64,000 bases of DNA, from the NCBI GenBank assembly GCA_015183035.1, contig JACZZP010000015.1, positions 1,984,001-2,048,000 of the forward strand, in the 5' to 3' direction. The notes below the pieces were generated by a model that searched no databases, was not told the DNA's origin, and saw nothing but the letters and a program-made list of their open reading frames with translations. Both the position numbers and the translations under genes were made by a program. Positions 48,158 to 62,200 of the stretch are shown here, in pieces. The number at the start of each line of letters is the position of its first letter. Within the stretch, counting starts at the first letter, position 1. Source of the DNA: Meloidogyne chitwoodi. Its lineage: Eukaryota > Nematoda > Chromadorea > Rhabditida > Meloidogynidae.

Positions 48158-50419
48158 GAAAATAATTTTTTAAATAATTTTTAAAATATTAAAAATTAAG
48201 TTCAAGCATTTTTAAATAATTAATTATTCATTCATGGATAAAATAAAAAAATATAAAAAGCAAATTTTATTTAAAAAAAATATTTTAATAATGATAATAT
48301 TTAAGAAAACCACACACAAAAATTTTTAAATATAATTATCTCAATAATAAAAATATTTGAAAGACATGTTTATTAAAAAAAGATAATGGAGGCATTTTAA
48401 GAAAATAGCGGAGATATAACATTGAAAAGTTTTTAAGACAGCAAAAAAATTTTGATTTATTTTATTATTTAAGCCAGAATATTTAATTTACAAACTAGCA
48501 TAATCAATTTACTTCAAAAAATAACAAGTTTACAAATCAGAATAATATTTGTAAAAATTAAAACTTGTTTATTTACAACTATATTCTCAAGCTTACAAAC
48601 CAGAATACTCAATTTGAATTTTACAAATCAGAATATATGTTAGTAAAAAACATTATTTATAATATCAAGTTTGTAAATCAGTATAAAATTATTTAATTGC
48701 TGTCTTTTACAAATTATTTACTTAAAAGTATTTAGTAATAAGAAAAGTATTTCTTAAGAAAGCTTCTCAAAAATAAAATAAATTTTCCCTATAAAAAAAA
48801 TTAAAAATATAAATACATAAAAATATTTTAATTTTTTGATAAATTTCTTTTCCTCATCCTTGATTCGTCAACATAGCTTTTCTTTGAGGATTGAATTTCC
48901 CTGAGGTTATATTACGTTTATAGGGTGCGCGAACATTTAAAATAATATCTAAGTTTACAAACTTAAATTTGGAAAAAGATGAAAACAAGTTTGTAGTTTT
49001 CACAAAATGTTAGTATTTTTCATTAATTTTAATATATTTATTTTTTCCAAATTTAAGTTTTGTAAACTTAAGAACTTAAAAATAATTTACGAATATTATT
49101 AAATGTTGAAGAATTAAGCAGACAATATTAATAATTTTTATTTATTTATCTGGCGAGATAGCGAGTTTTAAGCTTCCTGAGTTGTGTGTTTTGCGCGCAA
49201 TTATTTGTGCTCAATTTGAATTCTAGTAAAGAGAATCGTTTAAAAAATTTTAATGGGTTGCTTAAAAAATTAGTTAATTACAATAATCAAAATAAAAAAA
49301 TATTTAATAATTAACCCATTAATTAATTAATAATAAAAAATAATTTTAATATTTTAAATTAATGAAAGGCTTATTAATTTATTAAATTCAGTAAATAATT
49401 AAGGGTAAATAACGGAATATGAAAAAAAAATTTTATAAAATAAAAATAATTAAATAAATTTAGATTATTTTGTTAATTTAGGAATTTAAGTACCAGTCAA
49501 CTTTCTCTATAAAAGTCAAAAAGAGGAAAATAAACTTAAGTACTAGAAACAGAAGGGATCAGAACAAGTAGGATAGCAAGAAAATTGACTGTTTAAAATA
49601 ATAAAAAAATATTTCAATTTTTATAAATATATATTATTTCCTGAGAGGAATAAATTGGTATGACGAGAATTGCCGCTGCTTTTTAATAGAAAGAATGTTT
49701 AAATATTTTTTAGAGTATATAATAATAATTAACTGATATTTTTATTTAATTAAAAAAAATAATGAAAGACATTTAGTGTTAAATTAAATAAAAGGGGAAG
49801 AGGGTTATGTACACCTGGACCGGGGAGGAATTCACTGAAGGAGTATTTTTAAAATTAGATAAATATTTTATATTCTAGAAAATAATTAAGGTATAATTGA
49901 GTCACTCATTCGTCTCTTTCCTGGCATTTTTTATTTAAATTTTTTAAAATTTATTAGAAAAGAGTAGAAGGATGGTGACTCTAATTTAAACAATTAATTG
50001 GGGGGTATTTAAATAAAATTAAAAATTATTATTTTATAAACGAAGAGGTATTTTCATGCACATATTAGCTTATAAAAAATATAATTTTGTAGCAAACTAT
50101 GCCTAAAGGCAATTTAAAAATAATATAGTCAGTACAAAGATTGTTTAAGCTTTAAAAATAAATTTAAAAAATTAATTTTAACATAAACAACATTTTTTAA
50201 TAATTTGTACGACTATATATGTTAGTATAAAGTGGTAAAGAAATTTAAAAAAATATGTACATTAAAAAATAATTGCCAAATGGTGAAAATATTTATTAAA
50301 AATTAAATTAAAATTTTTACAAAATTTCAAGAAATAATATTTTCAACAGGCAACGGTTTTTTATGTAATAAATAATGTCAATAAAAATAAATAATTAACT
50401 TAAACAATTAACTTAAAAA
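48158..50419. other. Convergent intergenic region, possible 3' UTR with lin-4-type sites
   Basis: Lies between two convergent stop codons. The left part has ACAAATCAGAAT words. On the plus strand TCCCTGAG occurs at 48898-48905, and TTCCTGAG at 49174-49181 and TTTCCTGAGA at about 49637-49646. In a minus-strand transcript of the BEN gene these read CTCAGGGA and relatives, the complement of the lin-4 seed. Whether the 3' UTR reaches 1.5 kb is not visible from sequence. Confidence 0.4.
48898..48905 (-). promoter_or_regulatory. Candidate lin-4 seed-match site
   Basis: The minus-strand sequence CTCAGGGA is the full 8-base complement of lin-4 positions 1-8 (UCCCUGAG). It lies about 1.5 kb downstream of the stop codon of the LIN-14-like gene. 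Pairing beyond the seed is poor, so this is a candidate only. Confidence 0.35.
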
Positions 50420-53400
50420 TTAAAAACAAGGAGAAGATGAAGAAGCATCCATTGGTTGTGAAGTCAAAATATTTGTAGTATTTGAAGCATTTTTATTTGT
50501 TTTTTGATTATTTATAGGGGATAATTGTTGTTTAATATTTATTAAAATATTATTTTTTGTTGGAATTTCTATTTGTTGCTTTAAATAAATTAATTAAAAA
50601 AATTAAATTAATTTAAAAATTAATTAAAAAAAATTAAATTCACTTCATTATTTTCTATACTGTCTCTATCTGCATCCCCCGGACTTTGCTGATGCGTAGT
50701 AGAAGCTTCCCCAGTGGATTGAGAAGAAATTGTAGGAGAAGAAAGAGGACAACAATTTAAATCTTCGTCTAATAATTCTTCCTCAAGTTCCCTCTCAACT
50801 CTGTCTGCACTTAAACAATGACTATTTGTTGGGGGAGGAATAGTAGTATCTTCTGATATCTAAATAAAAATCAGAATTTGACCAAAATTAAGTTTACAAA
50901 TCAGAATTTAAAAAAATCAGAAAGTTTAAAAAATCAGAAATCTAAAAATTATCACCTCCATCTTCTCAACATTAGATTGTTGAGAAGCAATACAAACAGA
51001 ATTATCTAACGGTGAACGATTACAATCGTTTCCAGCATTGACCTCAGAAACACGAGAAGCCAATTCAGCAGCAGCAAGAGTAATCTTTACAAATAAAAAT
51101 ACAAATTGTAAAAACCAGAATTTTGATTTAAAAATTCCAAGTTTATTTTTTTAAAATCAGAATAGTAATTTGTAAATATTTAATTTAATTTGTAAAAAAA
51201 GAATTTTATTAAAAGTAAAAAAAAATTGCCTCAAAATTTCCCAATGCAGAATGAAGCGAAAATTTTTGATGATGTTGCATTTGTTGTTGCTGTTGTCTAT
51301 TGGCTAATTCAGCTAATAATGCAGCATTAATTGTAGCAGCATCACAAACATTATCATCTGCATTGTTTGTATTATTATTCTTTGAAATTCCGCTATTAAA
51401 TTGGCTAAATGCTGATGTTGGTTGATTGACTAGCAGCATTGAAGGACTGTCCAAACCACCGCTAGAAACAGCTGCTCCATGATGTTTAAAATTATGATTT
51501 TTTCGTGCATGTCGAACACGACGGCATCTATATATTTAATAATAAATAGTAAGGAAATAATAAATTAAAGTTATAAAATTAATTTTAAAAATTACCTAGC
51601 AGCCAATTTTCGCATCGCATCACGGAAACACTCTTTAAATTCTTCCTCTTTATCAACTCTTTTAAAAAGCACTTTCTGACAAACATCTATAGAAATAGGT
51701 TTTAATATTATTATAAAAATAATTGTAAAACTTAAAACAGAATTGTAAAACAAGAAGCTTAAAATTGTAAAAATGAACATAAAACTTGAAACTAAAATAG
51801 AATTGTAAAACTTGAATCTTAAAACTTAAAATTGTAAAAATTCGTAAAACTTTAAACTAAAACTTAGAATTGTAAAACAAATCTTAAAATGTGAAACATT
51901 AAATAAAAGAAAATTACGATAAATGTAGATAATGCCTGGTAGCGGCAAATTACTATAGCTGGAGTGATTTGGCGCTGCTACAGTTGTCTTTGACATGAGA
52001 CGAGAGCCAAATACACGCTAAAACAATAAAGATTAAATTAAAAAATTATTTATTTTTACTTTTTCTGCTAATTTTTTGCATAATTGAGCCATTGTTTCGG
52101 CAACACTTTGATTTTCATATTTTTTGTTTTGTAAAACTTGCTGAATTACTTGTTGTTCAGTAAGAGGCCGGAAATCTTAATTATCAAAAATTTGCATAAA
52201 AAATTTGATTATTCTATAAAACTTGGATCGCATGTATGTGCTTCTGGTACAGGTATTTGAATTTGTTGAATGTGTTCATCAGTATATTTTTGTGAACAAA
52301 TGCTTTGAATATAGTCATCACTAGCAGCTCTACGTCTTTCAACAACAACTCTTTCATTTTGTGCAGAAGGATGATGTTGAAGCAATTGATGATGGTTATT
52401 AGAATCATGATGACGTTGTTGTTGTTGCTGGTGATGAGGATTGGGAGGTAAATTGCGATTGAATGAGGATGGAACAGGAACTGAAGTAACAGGATTATTA
52501 CGGAGAATGTGTTGATGTTGATTGCCGATTCCTGAAAGTAATAATAATATATGAAAAATATTGGAACTTTTTAAGACTTAAAATATTATAAATATATTTT
52601 ACAAAATTTTACTAGAAGAAAAATGATTCTGCTGTTGTTGTTGGTGCTGCTGTGACGCTACAGAAGAAACAGTTAAATGAATATTATCACTACGTGTTGG
52701 GGATTGCTGTTGCTGCATAACAACCATTCTGTTCGGAGCAACAAATTGATGTTGTTGTTGACTTTTTGGAGCTGATATAATTTGTGCCTGTTGTTGCATC
52801 CGTTGTTGTATTGCTAATTGTTGTTGCTGCTGTTGTTGTAATGAGAGTAATAATGTCTGAAGTGTTGCAAGTTTTGCAGCCATTGGAGTATTAGACAAAG
52901 TAGTGTTACCTTAAATTGTAATATTAATATTATTTATAAAATATTAATTGTAAAACTTGAAACATTATTTTTACAAACATACTAAATATAAAACTTGAGT
53001 TTAAAACTTAATTTTACAATTAAACTTAAAAAAGTTTTACAATTATATATAGACTTTAAACTTAAGTTTAAAACTTGAAACATTATTTTTACAATTATAA
53101 ATTTTAATTTCCTACATTGTTGCTGTTGTTGAATAACATTTGATTCTGCTCCATGTGGTGAAAGTAAATGTGAAGTGACAGCAGCATTTGTTCGTGAAAT
53201 TGCAGCATTTATCAAATCAAGCTGATTATTACGATTTGAGAAATTCTATAAAAATTTGTATTTTCCAAAAATAAATTTATTTATTTAATTTACTTGTTGA
53301 TTTTGCTGATGCTGTTGTTGCTGCTGCATTTGATTCACGTTAACTATTTGTGTTTGGTGCTGCTGCAATTGTTGAAGTAGAGCAGCTGGTTTTGAGTCTA

Positions 53401-56242
53401 AGAGTATTTGTGGAGATGTTTGAAGCATAATCTTAATAAATTTTATAAAATTGTAATTTAAAAAAAAATATTTACCTGTGCATTAGTAGAGGAAGCTGAA
53501 GAGGAGGTTTCACTAACATCCATTCCATTGGTTGGATCGAAAAAGACAGACTCTGAAAAATCAAAAATTCCAATTTTTATGATTAAAAATAAAAAAAGTT
53601 ACCTCCACTTTGAATGCTATTATTTCTTGTACTAGCACCACTTCCATGTTGTTGTGATGCTTGCCCATTAATTTGTTGAATCTGTGCTGCCTGATGAAGC
53701 ATTTGAATTGTAGAAACTAAAAGTTGTTGTTGTTGTTTTTCTGTCCCAACTCCACTCAAAATTTGCTGAGCATTTGTTTGAGTATTATTTCCACTACTAG
53801 ACTGTTGAGTAGAAATATCAAGTTGTTGTCCAAGTTGTTCAAGTATTCGATTAACACTTGAAACAGTTGCAGGAGTAGTAGATGTTGAGGAAGTGGAACT
53901 TATCTGAATAAGTAAAAATTTTAAAATTTAAAAAATATATTACCGGCACAGGAGGATGTGATAAATTCTGAGAATGCTGAATTTGTTGCTGCTGATTTGC
54001 AGAAGCTTGAGAAAGAAACAATTGAAGCACATGTGAATTATCTATTTTTTAAGATTGTAAAATGCATTAAAAATCAGAATTTGTAAAATGTTTTAAAAAG
54101 ATATAAGAAGATTGTAATAAAAATTAGTTTCTTCAAAATCAGAATTTTTCTGAATTTGTAATTTCCAAAAACTTTATTGCAAATCAGAATATATTTTAAA
54201 CAAATTGTTTTTAAATTTAAGAATTAAAATATTCACAATTGTTTGCGTTTCCTGAGTGCAGAAATTGTTGTTGAACCTGTCCCTGAGTGTTGCTATTAAT
54301 TGTAGCTTGATTTTGTAAAAGCAAAGCTTGTCGTAATTGTTGATTATTAGATGATTGAAATGTTTGTTGTAAGACTGGCTAAAAATTATTAAAAATAATT
54401 TTTATTCTTTTAAATAATTTTTTTTTATTTGCCTGTGGAATAGAAGGATGTGGAGGTGATGGTGGACTGTGAGGCTTTTGAATATTTTGTGATTGTTGCT
54501 GACGACAACGAGTTGCACTAGATGGTGAGAATGCACTACTTTCATTTTGCATTTGGAAAAGCATTTGGCGTAGCTCATCAACTTCTCTAAAATTAAATAT
54601 TCTTGTTAAATAAATAATTAAAAATTAATTATGAAAAAATTAATTTTTATAATAGGCTTTATATTCTTAAGTTTGCAATTTGTTTGGATATAAAGTTCAT
54701 CCCCGGAAAAATATAAAAAGAAAATATTCATGCAAAAGCGTGAGAGTTTCAATAGAAAATAATTTTTGGTCTTTATTTTGTTTTTCTTAATATTGCTATA
54801 ATTTATTTATTTATTATTGTATTTTGTCATTTTATTGTAAATGTTCAAAGGTAGATAAAATTATTAGTTTTCAGAAAATAAATTTATTTTCTACAATAAA
54901 AATCTACAAGTCAACTAATTTAACAAATCAGAATAAGTTTAATATTTTACAAATAGAATATTTACAATATTTTACAAATCAGAATATGCTAAAATAAATA
55001 TCTACAATTCAAAATACAAATTGTAAAAAATGAAATATACGACCAGAATAATTATTTAAATATTATATGTTTAACAAATCAAGTTTATTTTATAAGTTTT
55101 GCTTTTATTTTTATTTTTGTATTTTATTGTATTTTAGCATTAATAATGTTGATTAAATTAAACCTAAAATTTGGTTATATTTAGCAGATATAAATATTTG
55201 AAAAAATTATATTTAGCAAAACATTTGTTTTATAAGCTTTAAAAATTAAAAGTTGAGAACAAAAAATGCGTGACATTTTTTAAGTTTTAGTAGCAGTTTT
55301 TATTTTTATTTTTAATTTGTGTGTTTTGAAGTAAAGAATAAAAGAATTTAAACGTATTTTGGTTGTAAAAATGTTATTAAAAATTAGTAATAAACTGAGA
55401 AAATTTAATTTTTTTAAATAAATTTTTTTAAGAAAAATATAAATACCTAAGTAATGTAAAATAGAAAAAATTAATTAACAATAAAGCAAATTCTATTTAT
55501 TTAAGTATTCTGATTTAAATATTTATAGTAATTTTTGTAGTTTTTATTTAAGCTTGAAAATTAATTGTACTTTGTTAACTTAAGTTTCAGAATTATTGTA
55601 AACTTAAGTTTCAGAATCATTATAAACTTAAGTTTCAGAATTATATAAACTTAAGTTTCAGAATTATTATAAACTTAACTTTCAGAATTCTAATAATTTC
55701 CCTTACCGTCTTAATTCCACACATCCACCACATGGTCCCGTTCCTTCTGTAATAGAATGTGAAGAAGATTGTTGAGTCTGATGCATTTGTAAATTATTTC
55801 CATTTCCCGTAGATTCTGTTGAAGCTTGAGGAAACCGGCTATTAGGGAAATTTGATGTTAATTGTGAAAGTTCCATTTTTGCTTCCAATGGTGATGATGG
55901 TCGATCACTACCAGAAATTGCTATTAAAAAAATTTTTTTTTAATTTCTTCATTAAAAAAATATTAAAATACATTGTTGCAAAGATGTTGAAACATTAGCA
56001 TTTCCAACAACATTAGAACCAGAAGTTGGCGCATGCATTCCCCTTTGTTGCTTTTGTAATTGTAAAAAAGTTGAAGAAATTTTACAATTTGTGGATTTTA
56101 ATAAACTTGAATTTTCCTCCTCTTTTTGTATTTTACAAATATTATTTTCTTTTCTTAAATATAATTGTTGTTTTTGTTGTGTTTCATTATTAACAGCAAC
56201 TGTTGTAGAATTGCTGCTGCCTGAGGCAGCACCTTTGATCTG
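50420..56242 (-). CDS. Gln-rich BEN-domain transcription factor, LIN-14-like (5' incomplete)
   Basis: About fifteen or more exons, all open and joinable. The first seen starts at 56242 after an acceptor with an in-frame stop before it, so the true 5' exon lies further upstream and was not found. Transcript order: Asn/Gln-rich start, a Cys plus leucine-heptad segment CGGCVELRREVDELRQMLF (55706-54545), then long poly-Gln/His regions (54400-52430). Next comes ERRRAASDDYIQSICSQKYT (about 52350-52290) and a helical C-terminal domain: LTEQQVIQQVLQNKKYENQS, VFGSRLMSK, LPGIIYIYR, VCQKVLFKR and EEFKECFRDAMRKLAARCRR (52178-51500). The last part has the pattern of a BEN domain (hydrophobic helix, YV-like block, EEF..C..A...L..RCRRVRH). 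The tail is Ser/Asp/Glu-rich, stopping at SSPCF. LIN-14, a heterochronic nematode factor, is the best-known match in architecture; identity is inferred and no alignment was run. The exon ending near 50645 and the last exon 50578-50420 are clear. Confidence 0.7.
54592..55705 (-). other. Large intron of the BEN-domain gene
   Basis: About 1.1 kb of AT-rich intron. The part near 55580-55690 is an AAACTTAAGTTTCAGAATTA array of five copies; ACAAATCAGAAT words lie around 54920-55000. No nested gene seen. Confidence 0.6.
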
Positions 56243-59200
56243 CTAAATTGCACACAAATAAATTTTAATTTGAAATAAATTTTTATACGTCTTCTATAAA
56301 ATTAATCTTTTTTAAAATTTATAATTTTAAAGGTTAATGCTTTTTTGACCATTTCTAGGATTGACCTTTTTTCCATTTTTTATTCATTTTTCTTTTTGTT
56401 TGATTTTCACTTTTATTTTTATTTATTTGGATAGCTGTCCGATAAATTTTCTCATGGAATAAGTATAGTTTCAATATATCGCGCATTTCCACTATTAAGC
56501 TCAACGTGTTTGCTTTAAAATTCTTCCATTGTTCCTCTTTTTTCAATTTTCAAAATATAAAATGAAAGAAAACAAAGTGTAAAGATAAAGAATAAAAAAA
56601 ATTTGATAGACATTGAAATTTTACCAAAAGCTATTTTTAGTAACAGTTGGAGAGTAACCGCCGACCACACAGCAAATATTTGTTAGCCAGTCGGAAACAA
56701 AAAAAAATAAAAGAAAATTTTTAGAAAATAAAAAGGAGAAAGTTAAAAAGTAATGTTTAGAAAAATGTCCGAGAGTTAATAAAAATGAGTAAATCGCGGG
56801 AGAATGAAAAAAGCTTAAATGACGTAAACGTGTCCAACTTTGTAAAGAAGAAAAAGAGAGAAGTTAGATGGAAGAAAGAATTAGTAAAAAGAAGAGAATG
56901 AAGATAAAGAGAAAAAAATTTCGAAAGGAATGATTTAAATGTCCCTCCCAGCCCAGGCACGGGCTGGGAGGGACAGCGCCTACGTTTTGCTTTGAGTGAT
57001 TGCCGGAAGAGAGTGGACGGATGACAAATGGACAAAGGCTAAAAGTACATTTCACTTAAAATTTTTTTCTTTTCTCTTCTAAATTTTTCACTCTCTTTTC
57101 TAGTTAAAAGTTGACCAGTCACTCGAATTACATAAACGCTCGGCTGTCAGTTGAATAGGAAGAGAAAAAAGAATATAAGAGTGGAGCCGTCTGTTCTAAA
57201 TCTTCTCTTTAAAAGGGAATAAAAAGTATATTTGAGTATATGAAATTTTTCAGTTATTCTAATGGTCAAATTCCGATAAAGTGAGAAAATTCAGGGCTCA
57301 CTAAGTATACGTCAAAAATTATAAGAAAATTATAATAGTAAAAATATAAAGTAAAGACATTTTCAGAAATTTAAAAAGAGGTTATAAAGATTTTTGTCAA
57401 GGGAGGAAATAAATCGTGTTGATCAACAGATCGAGAGGGAGAGCCAAAAAATATAGTCAAATAAAATGTTAAAATTAATTTAATTAAAAAATTCCAACAA
57501 AAAATATTAAATAAAAATACATATATTTAAAAAAAATTTTTGTACAAATTCCACGGCAGTTAAGAAGAACGAGAATCGCACAGAATTTTAGAAAATGATT
57601 GAAATAAAATATAAAAATAAAATAAAAGAAAATTTCAATAGGGAGAAAAGAAACTTTTAGCAGAAAAAATCATTGTAAAAAGGGAAAAATTGCACAATCT
57701 TCTCCTTTCCCTCTCTCTCTTTTTTTTTAAAAAGGTCAGTTTCAATGGCTGGCAGCGTCCGCTGGGAGGAGGGAAAGAGAGGTTGGTGGACGGATGACTG
57801 ACAGTCCAACAAAATGACCGATGGTCTCGCCAAACAGCTGTGGGTGGGCACAGAAATGCAAACATTAATATTATATTGCTGTTAAAAACTCTGCAGAAAC
57901 TTTTGCAAAGGAGAAAAACGCATCAAATTAGTAAAAAATTTGGGCAAATGAAAATTGGAGGAGTAAATTAAAAAAGATGTACATAATATGAGATTAAAAT
58001 TAAATTAACTAATTGTAATACAATTACTGTAGAAAACATTTATTTAGAAGAATTCAGAATATTAAGTTTTAATTTTAAGTTTAAAAATAAGAAATAAAGT
58101 TTACAATTCAGAATATTAAGTAAACTTATTTGTAAAATCATAACACTAATTTTACAATTTAAGTATTATTTTAATAGTAAAATTACAAATCAGAACTTTA
58201 AATTACAAAAAAAATTCTGATTTTATAAATCAGAATTCTGGAAGCATAATATTTGTATTATAAAATTTAAAATAAGAATTTATTAAGTTTACAAACTTGC
58301 AAATATAAGATATCAATACAGAATATTAAGTTTCATTAAAAAATCAGAATAAATCAGAATACAAAGCACATGTTTATGCAATAATTTTTAAATGAAAATA
58401 TTAAGCTTAAAAATCAGACATAATTCAAACTAAATTGTTTTATTAATAATTATTCATTCAAACTTTTTTATTCATACAACATATGTTTTATTATTGTACA
58501 CAGATGCAAAAATAAAAATATTGGAGAATATAGCGTCGTTTTTAACAACTCACGCAGTAATACAATTGCCGCTCTTTACAGCTTGTACTTTTATAAAAAT
58601 GGCCACATTCTGATGAATGGCCGAATGGATAAAAAGTAAAAAATGGAATGGACGGCCAAATGAAAGGGAAGGCGAGATGAATATTCGCAGTTATAAAAAT
58701 GAAATTATTCTTAAAAATATTAAAAAATTAAGAAATAAGCATTTCTAATAAAAAAATTTTTAATTATAAAACAGGTTCTAATCTGTCTTTAAAAATAATA
58801 AATATTTAATAAAAGTTATATATATATGTATTTGCGAATATATGGGCCACAATCGGGAATGATGGCCAAGAAGAAAAAGAAAAAAGAATGGACGGCGGCC
58901 ATATGAAAAAATGAAAAAAGGAATGTACAAATAAAAGTGTATGTGAGTAAAAGGGGTAGCTGGCAGCAATGAAAATTGTGGACGGAGTGAAAGGGAGGAA
59001 ATGAAATGAATGGAAGAAATGCTCTAAAATAGGGAATGAAAATGGACCCGAGAAAAAAGAATAAAAATGGACGGACGGACATTTGTCGAGAGCAGAAATG
59101 CAAAAAGAAATTGAAAAAGAGGGAATTCAATAAATATGAGCAGGAAGAAAAAAAACTTTAAAGAGATGAGAAATGAAAGAAGAAGTTAACAACGAGGTCG

Positions 59201-62200
59201 AAAATTCACAAACTTAAGATAGTGAAAGTTAAACTTAAGATTGCAAGTTAAACTTAAACTTGAGATTAAGCTTTTTTTCTAATTTTAAAGATAAAAATTA
59301 ATATGTATGTATTCAATTAATATAATATCAATATTTTATAATAGTAAATGATAATTTTCGACTATTATAATTAACAATAATATTATTCTAAAATATTAAT
59401 TTAAAAGAAATAAGCTAATTTTTAATGATTTTGAAATAATTTATTAAAAAAAAATATTTTTTCAATATTTTCCATTTTACATAATTCAAATTTAATAATA
59501 AATCAAACATAAAACTTGAAAATTTCAACAAATATAACTACTCATATCTAGAATAAAAATTAAAAATCACGAATTGTTAATTCTCGAGTTTTCTGGCCAC
59601 AGGGTAAGTAAAAGTACAAATGTACGATTATGGAAGAAGAAATGAGGAGGAAATGAAAAAAGAGGAAGAAGAAAAAATGTATAGAGATAAGAGAACATCA
59701 CTGGAACATAAAACTGAGAGAATATAAAAGTGGACATTGGGAGATATAATATAACGGACCCTTCCGCTTTTTTTTTTAAAAAGATGAAAAAGAAAAGGAA
59801 GTGTGTGGTTGTGTGGGTTTTTCGTTCATAAGAATTGTACGGCTGGATGTTTTAAAAGTGATGTTAAAAGTATAAAAAGCTACACATGCACACATAGTAT
59901 ATGACAGCCGGTTGGCGCATTATTAAATGAGAAAAATGTGCAAAAGTATTGGCCAGTGTATTACTATAAAAGAGGGAGAACGAAGGAACGGACAAAAAGA
60001 TATGATGAAAATAATATTTGAAGGGAGAATTGAAGAAAAGAATGGGTGGACATTTACTGGGTGGTCATATTTTTTTTTGAGCTGCACTATTGTGAAAAAA
60101 ACTTTAAATATTGTTGGCAGAAAATTGTAATTTGCGGATAAATTGAAGTAAGTTTTAAAATCAAAAATTAAATCATATTTATATTTAATTAAACTCAAAA
60201 TCAGAATAAAGTTTACAAACTTGAGTATAGAAAGATAAAATGTTTAAAATCAAAAATCAGAATAAAGTTTGCAAACTTGAGTTTTAAAATGTTTAAAATT
60301 AAGTTTGCGTTTAAGTTATTAAAAACAAGTTTAAGCTAAAAACAAAAATAAGTGTGTAAAAAATTATTATTTAAGCAAGTTTTTTAAAAGGTAAGAAGCA
60401 AACTTTTAAAGCAAGTAACTCAAAATAATTTAAAAACGTAACTGCTTCTTTGATTAATTTAAAATTAAAATACTAAAAGTATTTATATATCCGCAAAATT
60501 ATTTCCGCAATTAAATCACAGCAGAGAATGACTAGTAAAAATAAAAAGGGAAGAAGGATTGTTCGCTTGGATGTTTTTTGCGTGTTTTTGCTTCAAGTGT
60601 GGAATGCGCCGGCGGCTATAGTAGAAGAGAAAGAGATGGATGATCGAAAAAATAGTCTTCGTACTAAACAGCCGAAGTATAAAAAAATAAAAGTACAGCT
60701 CTAAATAAATAAATATTTTTACAAAGGAACCACCCACAAAGATGAAGAAAAAAACTCCGATTCAGAGCGGAAAAGAAACGAAAAAAATGAGCGAACAACG
60801 AACGCGCGGCGATAACGAACATTATTTTTTGTATATTTATTTTTATTTAGTCACAAAAATAGCACAGTTACTTGTTGAAAAGTAAAATATTCATGGAAAT
60901 TTTAGAAAATATATTTTAGATTTAGGATTTTTTTGGAAAATAATTGATAAATTGTTAAATAAGTTGATATTTTGAAATTTTTAAATTATTGATACATTGA
61001 AAAAATTTGGTCATTTTTTAATTAAAAAAATTAAATAATTGCTTTAATTTTCTGCATCATCCCTTTTATTTTCTAAATACTCTTCCCGAACTTAGAAAAT
61101 TTGTGCTTTTCTGTTAACTAAAGTTTACTAGAAAAAAATATTGTTATATAATTTTAGTAAATTTATTATTTTATCTAGGAATTTTGTAAATTTTCAATTT
61201 TGGTGTTTTGTAATTATAAGAATTATAAATTTAATTTTAATAAATTTATTAAATTATATTAGCACACATTTTATTTCAATTTGTTGCGATTAAGACGATT
61301 TTAATTTTACTTCGTCTTTTCAATGGACTGACTAGAGTGGAAAGCGTGATTTTAAGATGAAAAAAAAATTTGCATTTCTTCTTTTTTTATTTATTTTAAA
61401 GAAATATTTTAAAAGAAGCTCTACCTATATATCTAAATAAATATATAAATTTTTGGATAGTTAATGAGTTGCGCAGCAAAATTGCTCAATAGAGAAAAGA
61501 GAAAGTTTTGGATTGGAGAGAGGTTGTAGGGGAAATTCGCAAAACTTTTTTGGAACCAGTTCTTCTAAAATATTATTTTTATAATAATTCTTCAAATAAA
61601 TCTTTTTTTTCAATATCTCCTCTTTTCTAGTAGTACTAATAATATTTTACAATTATAAACAAATTTAAATTTGTAATAAAAAAGAGAAGTAAATAGAGGG
61701 AAGAAAAAGAAAACAAAATCAAGTTTGTAAAATTAAAGTTTAAATTTAAGTTAATACAAAATCAAGTTTGTAAAATAAACTTTTCTAAATAAACTTTTTC
61801 TATGTTTTTCAACCCTAATTTTATTTTGTAACTTAAGTTTAAACTTAACATTTAATTTTAAATTATCTTTTATTCCCTTTTCTTCTCCAACATAGGAATT
61901 GAGAAAAAAAAAATAAAGAAATTAAAAAAAAATTTAAAATTTATTCACCTTTTTAGATCGCCACTACTATTAATAAAATAAATGGACATGCCCTCTAGAT
62001 TTTTATAAAAAGAGAAAAGAGAAATAAAAAGAAGAACAGAAACAAAACTATTAAAATTTTATAAAAATAAAACCGGATTTGTAAAAAGGAAATTTGTTGC
62101 GAAAAAATTTTTCAATTTTTATCCCTTAGGACTTGGAGGAAGAGAAAAAGTTTATAGAACAGCCAGTGAGAAAAGACTGGATTTACATTGAATAGAAAGT

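Noticed and set aside
56757..57865. Several minus-strand open frames upstream of the BEN gene
   Set aside because: Phe/Ser/Pro low complexity, no splice partner into the first known exon at 56242, so not called as its 5' exon.
58816..59130. Minus-strand frame of 104 residues
   Set aside because: Phe-rich translation of a purine-rich plus strand; no domain or conserved feature.
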